A stretch of 64,000 bases of DNA from Paenibacillus_I sp035510375. Its GTDB lineage: Bacteria; Bacillota; Bacilli; Paenibacillales; Paenibacillaceae. Within the stretch, counting starts at the first letter, position 1, and each line of letters opens with the position of its first letter. Below the pieces are notes generated by a model, which saw only the letters and a list, made by a program, of their open reading frames with translations, was not told the origin of the DNA and made no database searches. Below are positions 58,417 through 64,000 of this stretch, piece after piece. A program made the position numbers and the translations under genes. The stretch is taken from the NCBI RefSeq assembly GCF_035510375.1, contig NZ_DATKHG010000006.1. One strand, 5' to 3'.

Positions 58417-59160
58417 TTAATCCTCGTGCTCCGCCCCGCGCAGAGAGTCCAGCCATGCCCGCTCCTTCGGCGTAAGATCGGCCTTCTCCAGCAAGTCCGG
58501 CCGCCGCCGCAACGTCCGGAGGAGCGATTGCTCCCTGCGCCATGCCTCGACCCGGCCGTGATGGCCGGACGTCAGCACCTCGGGCACGTCCCACCCCCGG
58601 AACGAAGCCGGCCGCGTGTAATGCGGATATTCCAGCAGTCCCGTGCTGAACGAGTCGGTCACGGCGGACTGCTCGTTGCCGAGCACGCCCGGCAGCAGTC
58701 TGACGACCGCGTCGATGACGACCATGGCCGGAAGCTCTCCGCCGGTCAGCACATAATCGCCGATCGACAGCTCTTCCGTGACGAGATGCTCGCGAATCCG
58801 CTCGTCATAACCCTCGTAATGGCCGCAAACGAATATAAGGTGCCGCTCGCGCGAGAGCTCCTGGGCCTTCGGCTGCGTAAACGGCTCGCCCTGCGGACAC
58901 ATCAGCACGATCCGCGGCCGCCCGCCCGAGGGCGGCGTCAAATCCTCCACCGCGGCGAACATCGGCTCCGGCTTCAGCACCATCCCGCCGCCGCCGCCGT
59001 ACGGGTAGTCGTCCACCGTGTTATGCTTGTTGTTCGCATAATCACGGAAATTCACGGCCCGCAGGTCGACGATTCCTTTTTCCCGCGCTTTGCCCAGAAT
59101 GCTCGCGCCGAACACGCCGTCGAACATTTCCGGGAACAGCGTCAGCACATCGATATGCAT
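58417..59160 (-). CDS. trmD: tRNA (guanine-37-N1) methyltransferase
   Basis: SAM-dependent m1G37 methylation that prevents frameshifting. 247 residues. MHIDVLTLFPEMFDGVFGAS at the N-terminus, the trefoil-knot SAM site LIFVCGHYEGYDERIREHLV with EELSIGDYVLTGGELPAMVV, and HYTRPASFRGWDVPEVLTSG HHGRVEAWR at the tail. Starts four bases after the rimM stop, so the two are cotranscribed. Confidence 0.98.
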   Translation of the reverse strand: MHIDVLTLFPEMFDGVFGASILGKAREKGIVDLRAVNFRDYANNKHNTVDDYPYGGGGGMVLKPEPMFAAVEDLTPPSGGRPRIVLMCPQGEPFTQPKAQELSRERHLIFVCGHYEGYDERIREHLVTEELSIGDYVLTGGELPAMVVIDAVVRLLPGVLGNEQSAVTDSFSTGLLEYPHYTRPASFRGWDVPEVLTSGHHGRVEAWRREQSLLRTLRRRPDLLEKADLTPKERAWLDSLRGAEHED

Positions 59161-59163
59161 CGG

Positions 59164-59682
59164 TCAGATCAGCCCTTCCATCAACCGGACGGTGACAAGC
59201 TTGTCCTTCACGTTCACGCCGAGCACGACATCGTCGATGACGGGCAGCAGCACCTGCTTGCCTTTGGGCCGGTCGACCACCCATACATGGTTGGCGCCGG
59301 GGGCGAGCACCTCGGAAATCGCGCCGAGCTCCTCGCCTTCCTCCGTCATGACGCGGCAGCCGACGATTTCATGATAATAATATTCGCCTTCCTCGAGCGG
59401 GGCGAGCTCGGTTTCCTTTACCTTCACGTCCCAGCCTTTGAAGCGCTCGACCTCGTTGATGTTGTCATAGCCCTTCAGCTTGACGACATACATGCCTTTT
59501 TGCTCGCGGGCGCTTACGACCTCAACCGTGGCCGTTGCGGAAGACTGCGGGTCGTGCAGCGTTAACTTGCTGCCCGACGCAAACCGCACGTCGGGGAAAT
59601 CGGTCAGCGGCAGCATTTTCACATCGCCGCGAATGCCGTGCGTATTGACAAGCTTGCCCACCGTAAACCATTTGTCGGACAC
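59164..59682 (-). CDS. rimM: Ribosome maturation factor RimM
   Basis: Assists maturation of the 30S head by binding S19. 172 residues: N-terminal RimM barrel (FTVGKLVNTHGIRGDVKMLP, LKGYDNINEVERFKGWDVKV) and C-terminal PRC barrel (YYYHEIVGCRVMTEEGEELG, NHVWVVDRPKGKQVLLPVID). GTG start seven bases after AAGGAGG; the TTG two codons upstream is too near. Downstream of a long inverted repeat. Confidence 0.96.
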   Translation of the reverse strand: MSDKWFTVGKLVNTHGIRGDVKMLPLTDFPDVRFASGSKLTLHDPQSSATATVEVVSAREQKGMYVVKLKGYDNINEVERFKGWDVKVKETELAPLEEGEYYYHEIVGCRVMTEEGEELGAISEVLAPGANHVWVVDRPKGKQVLLPVIDDVVLGVNVKDKLVTVRLMEGLI

Positions 59683-59719
59683 GGCCAACCCTCCTTACAG
59701 CTTCAATGTACACTAAGTA

Positions 59720-59772
59720 TCCCCGCAAAGTGACGTGACGCTCCGAAGCTTATTCCAAATACTTTGCGGGGA
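59720..59772. repeat. 12-bp perfect inverted repeat upstream of rimM
   Basis: TCCCCGCAAAGT (59720-59731) and ACTTTGCGGGGA (59761-59772) are separated by 29 bases. The element sits between the khpA terminator and rimM. It may be a leader hairpin or a pair of operator half-sites; no family was recognised. Confidence 0.6.
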
Positions 59773-59785
59773 CCCCGAAATACAC

Positions 59786-59818
59786 GAAAAAGGGTCAGGA
59801 CATTCATCCCAACCCTTC
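59786..59818 (-). terminator. Terminator after khpA
   Basis: The minus strand has AAGGGT-TG-GGA paired with TCC-TG-ACCCTT, followed by TTTCG. It begins about 15 bases after the khpA stop and ends the ylxM-ffh-rpsP-khpA unit. Confidence 0.75.
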
Positions 59819-59832
59819 CCCGTCCCACGCGT

Positions 59833-60063
59833 TCACGAAACGATATCCACGATAATGCGGCGTCTGTCCTTCAGACCCGCGGCCGAAACGACGGTGCGAA
59901 GCGCTTTGGCGATGCGGCCCTGCTTCCCGATCACCTTGCCGATATCCTCGGGGTGAACGGAAAGCGAATAGACCGTTCCTCGCGCCTCTTCCCGTATGTC
60001 GACGCGGACGTCTTCCGGATGATCCACTAAAGCCCTAGCGATGACAAGAATTAATTCTTTCAT
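59833..60063 (-). CDS. khpA: KH-domain RNA-binding protein KhpA (YlqC)
   Basis: 76 residues forming one KH domain; the GXXG loop is GKQG in DIGKVIGKQGRIAKALRTVV. In streptococci KhpA pairs with KhpB to control FtsA levels and binds many RNAs. ATG preceded by GGAGGGCCTTGATAT-type context. Downstream of rpsP; ylqD, next in B. subtilis, is absent. Confidence 0.95.
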   Translation of the reverse strand: MKELILVIARALVDHPEDVRVDIREEARGTVYSLSVHPEDIGKVIGKQGRIAKALRTVVSAAGLKDRRRIIVDIVS

Positions 60064-60088
60064 ATCAAGGCCCTCCGCAGCTTGGCAA

Positions 60089-60361
60089 TTATTTCTGTTG
60101 CTTCAGCTCATGGAACTTGGTGAGAACGCCGGCTTTGCTAAGCAGGCTGCGAACGGTATCGGAAGCTTGCGCCCCGGTTTGCAGCCATTTCAACGCTTTT
60201 TCTTCATCGATATTGACTTGAGCCGGTTGAGCAACCGGGTTGTACGTGCCGATTTCCTCGATAAAACGGCCGTCGCGCGGCGAACGGGAATCGGATACGA
60301 CGACACGATAGAAAGGAGCTTTGTGGGCACCCATACGTTTCAGACGAATACGAACTGCCAT
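60089..60361 (-). CDS. rpsP: Ribosomal protein S16
   Basis: Small-subunit assembly protein. 90 residues: MAVRIRLKRMGAHKAPFYRV, VVSDSRSPRDGRFIEEIGTY, NPVAQPAQVNIDEEKALKWL. ATG after AAGGAGGTGAATCATCAAC. Between ffh and khpA. Confidence 0.98.
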   Translation of the reverse strand: MAVRIRLKRMGAHKAPFYRVVVSDSRSPRDGRFIEEIGTYNPVAQPAQVNIDEEKALKWLQTGAQASDTVRSLLSKAGVLTKFHELKQQK

Positions 60362-60430
60362 GTTGATGATTCACCTCCTTCAAAAACTTTTCCGGTAACT
60401 TTCGCGGGATCTCCGGTGACCAAATCTCAA

Positions 60431-61816
60431 TCAACCGAACGGGAATTTCATGCCGCCTTTGCCGAGCAGGCCCTTGAGCCCTTTCATGCCGCCCTTCGGC
60501 CCTTTCGGCCCCATCATCGACGAGAATTGCTTCATCATCTTGCGCATGTCGTCGAATTGCTTGATGAGGCGGTTCACCTCGGCGACCGACGTACCGCTGC
60601 CGGCCGCGATCCGCTTGCGGCGATTATGGTTGAGCAGCTCGGGCTTGCGCTTCTCCTCGGTCGTCATCGACTTGACGATCGCCTCGACCCGGTTGATCTG
60701 CTTCTCGTCGACCTTGATGTCCTTGAGGCCTTTCATCTTCCCGTTCATGCCGGGAAGCATATCGAAAATCTGGTCGAGCGGGCCGAGCTTGCGAACCTGC
60801 GCCATCTGCTCGAGGAAATCCTCGAACGTGAACTCGGCGGTTCGCATTTTGCGCTCCATCTCGGCGGCCTTGTCGGCGTCGATGCCGGCCTGGGCCTTCT
60901 CGATCAGCGACAGCATGTCGCCCATGCCGAGTATCCGAGAGGCCATCCGGTCCGGATGGAACGGCTCCAGCGAATCGATCTTCTCGCCCATAGCCGCGAA
61001 CTTGATCGGTCGTCCCGTAACGGCCTTGACCGACAACGCCGCGCCGCCGCGGGTATCGCCGTCGAGCTTCGTCAGCACAACGCCCGTAAGCTCCAGCTGC
61101 TCGTGGAAGCTCTGCGCCACGTTGACCGCGTCCTGGCCGGTCATCGCGTCGACGACCAGCAGCACCTCGTCCGGCTTCGTCACCTCATGGATTTGCTTGA
61201 GCTCCTCCATCAGCGCTTCATCGATATGCAGCCGGCCGGCCGTATCGATAATGACGTAATCGTTGCCGTTCGCTTTGGCCTGCGCCAGCGCCTGGCGCGC
61301 AATTTCCACCGGGCTCGTCTGGTCGCCGAGCGAGAACACCGGTGCCTGGATTTGCTCCCCGAGCACCTGGAGCTGCTTGATCGCCGCCGGCCGGTAGATG
61401 TCCGCCGCGACGAGCAGCGGCTTGTGGTTGCCCTTCTGAAGCAGCCGGGCCAGCTTGCCGGACGTCGTCGTTTTGCCGGCGCCTTGCAGGCCCGCCATCA
61501 TAATGACGGTCGGCGGCTTGTTCGCTTTCGCCAGCTTGCTCGTGGTGCCGCCCATCAGCTCCGTCAATTCTTTATTGACGATGTCGATAATGACCATGCC
61601 GGGCGTGAAGCTTTTCTCGACCTCCTGGCCGAGCGCGCGTTCCTTTACCTTCGCCACGAAATCCTTGACGACCTTGAAGTTGACGTCGGCTTCGAGCAAC
61701 GCCAGCCGAACCTCGCGCATCGCTTCGTTCACGTCGGCTTCGGACACTTTGCCTTTGCCTCTCAGCTTGCCGAACACATTCTGCAATCGGCTCGTCAATC
61801 CTTCGAACGCGGCCAT
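60431..61816 (-). CDS. ffh: Signal recognition particle protein Ffh
   Basis: Binds signal sequences and 4.5S/scRNA to target membrane proteins to FtsY. 461 residues. NG domain with GLQGAGKTTTSGKLARLLQK, LVAADIYRPAAIKQLQVLGE, DTAGRLHIDEALMEE and TKLDGDTRGGAALSVKAVTG. The M domain has the RNA-binding RRKRIAAGSGTSVAEVNRLI and a Gly/Met-rich tail. The ATG at 61816 follows GGAGGTGAAGGCA; the GTG inside the Shine-Dalgarno sequence is rejected. Confidence 0.98.
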   Translation of the reverse strand: MAAFEGLTSRLQNVFGKLRGKGKVSEADVNEAMREVRLALLEADVNFKVVKDFVAKVKERALGQEVEKSFTPGMVIIDIVNKELTELMGGTTSKLAKANKPPTVIMMAGLQGAGKTTTSGKLARLLQKGNHKPLLVAADIYRPAAIKQLQVLGEQIQAPVFSLGDQTSPVEIARQALAQAKANGNDYVIIDTAGRLHIDEALMEELKQIHEVTKPDEVLLVVDAMTGQDAVNVAQSFHEQLELTGVVLTKLDGDTRGGAALSVKAVTGRPIKFAAMGEKIDSLEPFHPDRMASRILGMGDMLSLIEKAQAGIDADKAAEMERKMRTAEFTFEDFLEQMAQVRKLGPLDQIFDMLPGMNGKMKGLKDIKVDEKQINRVEAIVKSMTTEEKRKPELLNHNRRKRIAAGSGTSVAEVNRLIKQFDDMRKMMKQFSSMMGPKGPKGGMKGLKGLLGKGGMKFPFG

Positions 61817-61877
61817 TGCCTTCACCTCCGAAGCGTTTATTTCACTTAAGCAATCACAATTAAACGGTCAATATGCG

Positions 61878-62249
61878 TTATTCCTGCTCCACCGCTTGGC
61901 GCAAACCGCGCGCGACGGCCTCCAGCCCCGACGACGCCGCATGCTCCCCAGGGAGGCTGACCACGGCTTCGTCCAGCCTGGCTAGCCAGCTCAACAGCGC
62001 TTCATGCTTCGCGACCAGCCCGAGCTTCGTCTCGTAGCTTTCAAGCACGGCTTCCGCCCGCTTGATGTGCTCGTAAACGGCTTGGCGGCTGATCTCGAAC
62101 TCCGCCGCGATCTCGCCGAGCGAATAGTTGTCGTGAAAATAATATTTAAGGAACGTCCGCTGCTTGTCGGTCAAGAGCGGCTCGTAGAAATCGAACAATA
62201 AATTGATCCGGGTCGTCTTTGCCAGGGCTCCCGGCTCGCTCATCGCCAC
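61878..62249 (-). CDS. ylxM: YlxM helix-turn-helix protein
   Basis: 123 residues starting at a GTG after GGAAGGAGGGG. A sigma-70 region-4-like helix-turn-helix dominates: FYEPLLTDKQRTFLKYYFHD, YSLGEIAAEFEISRQAVYEH, IKRAEAVLESYETKLG. YlxM is almost always next to ffh, and in streptococci it modulates SRP activity. First gene of the ffh unit, behind a strong promoter. Confidence 0.95.
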   Translation of the reverse strand: MAMSEPGALAKTTRINLLFDFYEPLLTDKQRTFLKYYFHDNYSLGEIAAEFEISRQAVYEHIKRAEAVLESYETKLGLVAKHEALLSWLARLDEAVVSLPGEHAASSGLEAVARGLRQAVEQE

Positions 62250-62304
62250 CGCAGGCCCCTCCTTCCGTCAAGGGACAAACCTTTACACCTTATCAACGCT
62301 CTCT

Positions 62305-62334
62305 ATCATAGCCGATCCGCCCATCCGGTGTCAA
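62305..62334 (-). promoter_or_regulatory. Sigma-A promoter of the ylxM-ffh-rpsP-khpA unit
   Basis: On the minus strand a perfect TTGACA (62329-62334), 18 bases, and TATGAT (62305-62310), about 55 bases before ylxM. Confidence 0.82.
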
Positions 62335-62493
62335 GCTATTTTCCTTGTCAGACAGACTGGCCCCGCCAGCCATCTCACGCTCATTATCCCTTTCATTCAG
62401 GCCGGGCAAAAGACTGAAGCGCCGCCCGAAGGCGTTCATTATGGCAGAAACCGGCACAGGCACACGTATGCCTGCCCCGAACGCGCGCAGCTT

Positions 62494-63492
62494 TTACGCT
62501 TCGCTCGCCTGTTCTTCTTCCTTCGCAATCAGGCCCGCGAACAGCGCGTGCACGAATTGCTCGGAATCGAATGCCTCCAGATCGTCCATCTTCTCGCCGA
62601 GGCCGACGAACTTGACCGGCAGGTTCAGCTCATTGCGGATCGCCACCACGATGCCGCCCTTGGCCGTGCCGTCGAGCTTCGTGAGCACGAGGCCGGTGAC
62701 GCCGCTTTTCTCGCCAAACAGCTTCGCCTGGCTGAGCGCGTTTTGTCCGGTCGTGGCGTCCAGCACAAGCAGCACTTCATGGGGCGCGCTCGGCACTTCG
62801 CGTTGAATGACGCGGAAAATCTTGTTCAGCTCTTCCATCAGGTTCGACTTGTTCTGAAGCCGGCCGGCCGTATCGCACAGCAGCACGTCGACGCCGCGCT
62901 GCTTCGCCGCCTGGACCGCATCGTACATCACGGCTGCCGGATCGGAGCCGGCCGATTGCTTGATGACGTCGACGCCGACCCGCTGGCCCCATACCTCGAG
63001 CTGCTCGATCGCGCCGGCGCGGAACGTGTCGCCCGCGGCGAGCAGCACACTTTTGCCCTGACTTTTGAACCGGTGCGCCAGCTTGCCGATCGTCGTCGTC
63101 TTGCCGACGCCGTTGACGCCCACGAACAGGATGACGGTCATGCCGCTCCCCGCCATGTTGAGGCCAGGATTCTCGTCGCCGCGCAGCAGGCCCACCAGCT
63201 TCTCCGACAGCACCGGCTGCAGCTCGGCCGCGTCCTCGATTTTGCGCTTCTTCACTTCGGCGCGCAGCTCGTCGATCAGCTCCATGACAGTGTTCACGCC
63301 GACGTCCGCGCCGATCAGAATCTCCTCAAGCTCCTCGTAGAACGCCTCGTCGATTTTTTTGCGGCGGGTAATGAGCTCCTCCACCTTCTCGACGAGGGCC
63401 GTCCGGGTTTTGGTCAGCCCGTCCTTGAACTTGTTGGTCACCGCCTCGGTTTTGGACGAAATGCTTTCCTTCAATTTCTTAAAAAAGCTCAC
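62494..63492 (-). CDS. ftsY: SRP receptor GTPase FtsY
   Basis: Membrane-associated receptor for Ffh. 332 residues. Short basic N-terminus (MSFFKKLKESISSKTEAVTN), N domain, then G motifs GVNGVGKTTTIGKLAHRF, LAAGDTFRAGAIEQLEVWGQ, DTAGRLQNKSNLMEEL and TKLDGTAKGGIVVAI, with the C-terminal VGLGEKMDDLEAFDSEQFVH. A GTG start at 63492 follows AAGGTGGAG; the 30 codons upstream in the open frame show no conservation. About 350 bases separate it from smc. Confidence 0.97.
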   Translation of the reverse strand: MSFFKKLKESISSKTEAVTNKFKDGLTKTRTALVEKVEELITRRKKIDEAFYEELEEILIGADVGVNTVMELIDELRAEVKKRKIEDAAELQPVLSEKLVGLLRGDENPGLNMAGSGMTVILFVGVNGVGKTTTIGKLAHRFKSQGKSVLLAAGDTFRAGAIEQLEVWGQRVGVDVIKQSAGSDPAAVMYDAVQAAKQRGVDVLLCDTAGRLQNKSNLMEELNKIFRVIQREVPSAPHEVLLVLDATTGQNALSQAKLFGEKSGVTGLVLTKLDGTAKGGIVVAIRNELNLPVKFVGLGEKMDDLEAFDSEQFVHALFAGLIAKEEEQASEA

Positions 63493-63848
63493 GGCAGGGC
63501 TCTCCACCTTCCTGTATCCTGTTTCTTTGTTCCATTCGCGGCCAACTGCGCCCGCTATGAGAAAAACTTCTATCGAAGTCACTCGAAGAGGAGCGACCGC
63601 GTTTAGCGGAAGTTTTTATCGCCGATCGAGAAAGTATGAGTTTGCTGCTGCGCGCAAAACTTATACTTTCTCATACGGTAAGAAAACCTCTGTCGGGGCC
63701 AATCGATGATGAACGGCCTGCGGGATCGGGGGAAGCCGCTTCGCAAGCAGGCGCATTGCCGCCGATACGAACGTTTCTGCGCTTTTAGCGGACTTAAACA
63801 TTGCTATACGGCAGTACGGCGGGCCCGATGCGGACAGCGCCCTTACGC
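63493..63848. other. Noncoding spacer between smc and ftsY with repeat-like sequence
   Basis: No gene is supported. The stretch is lower in GC near 63560-63680 and holds several short palindromes: ACTTC-TATC-GAAGT (near 63570), GACCGCGTTTAGCGG, and the long hairpin listed separately. No clear promoter for ftsY was recognised here. Confidence 0.6.
63628..63672. repeat. 16-bp hairpin in the smc-ftsY spacer
   Basis: GAGAAAGTATGAGTTT pairs with AAACTTATACTTTCTC (one G-T) around a 13-base loop. There is no adjoining T tract on the minus strand. It looks like a dispersed intergenic palindrome of paenibacilli rather than a simple terminator. Confidence 0.6.
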
Positions 63849-64000
63849 TTACGCGGATACCGCTTCCTCGTCCTCCAGCCGTACCGACACCAGCTTCGAC
63901 ACGCCGCCTTCCTCCATCGTCACGCCGTACAGCACATCCGCTTCCTCCATCGTGCCTTTGCGGTGCGTGACGACGATAAACTGCGTTTCCTCCGAGAACT
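63849..64000 (-). CDS. smc: Chromosome segregation ATPase SMC, C-terminal end (runs off the window)
   Basis: The last 49 codons of smc, entering from beyond base 64000. Reading from the edge: FSEETQFIVVTHRKGTMEEA, then DVLYGVTMEEGGVSKLVSVR and LEDEEAVSA with a TAA at 63849-63851. The H-loop (TQFIVVTHRKGTME) and the following VLYGVTMEEGGVSKLVS are diagnostic of SMC. The upstream position relative to ftsY matches Bacillus. Confidence 0.95.
   Translation of the reverse strand, partial: FSEETQFIVVTHRKGTMEEADVLYGVTMEEGGVSKLVSVRLEDEEAVSA

Noticed and set aside
1..64000. tRNA or rRNA genes, CRISPR arrays, insertion sequences or prophage
   Set aside because: No cloverleaf, rRNA core, spaced direct-repeat array, transposase or phage structural gene was seen; the region is almost wholly core chromosome.

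Overview
The window is a GC-rich stretch of a Firmicutes chromosome, most likely Paenibacillaceae (Paenibacillus or Cohnella type). This rests on the gene order smc-ftsY-ylxM-ffh-rpsP, rplS-lepB-rbgA-rnhB-ylqG-ylqH, sucCD-dprA-topA-trmFO-hslVU-codY-flgB and rpsB-tsf-pyrH-frr-uppS-cdsA-dxr-rseP-proS, on FliY and CheC/CheD being present, and on family-typical small genes. Almost everything is on the minus strand, so transcription runs from high to low coordinates. Only comM and a decayed gene beside it are on the plus strand.

Right end (about 55-64 kb): the 3' end of smc; ftsY; a ylxM-ffh-rpsP-khpA unit with a clear sigma-A promoter and a terminator; rimM-trmD; rplS with its own promoter and a structured leader; lepB, rbgA and rnhB. 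Next come a FliK-like gene (ylqG) and a gene for a detached FlhB C-terminal domain (ylqH). They lie behind a near-consensus sigma-D promoter and are followed by yraN.

Middle (about 39.5-52.4 kb): comM on the plus strand behind a long hairpin that contains its Shine-Dalgarno sequence. Beside it is a broken gene that once encoded an anthrax-lethal-factor-like zinc peptidase with three SLH domains. A perfect sigma-D promoter sequence, pointing at sucCD, abuts this remnant. Then sucCD, dprA, topA, trmFO, hslV, hslU and codY follow. The recombinase codV, found between trmFO and hslV in Bacillus subtilis, is absent.

Left-centre (7.9-39.3 kb): one apparent fla/che operon of 37 genes, from flgB to a terminator overlapping the end of its last gene. 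It encodes the rod, MS-ring, C-ring, export apparatus, hook proteins, FlhF/FlhG, the core chemotaxis proteins CheB/A/W/C/D/Y and sigma-D. Five poorly characterised genes are also included: one between cheD and sigD, and four after sigD (a FapA/DUF342 protein, a small charged protein, a DUF6115-like protein and an MltG-like membrane protein).

Left end (1-7.6 kb): rpsB with a strong promoter and structured leader, tsf, pyrH-frr, then lipid and isoprenoid genes (uppS, cdsA, dxr), the site-2 protease rseP and the 5' part of proS.

Start codons were chosen by Shine-Dalgarno spacing and family length and often lie inside the longest open frame. Promoters, leaders and terminators were read by eye; no folding or database search was run.
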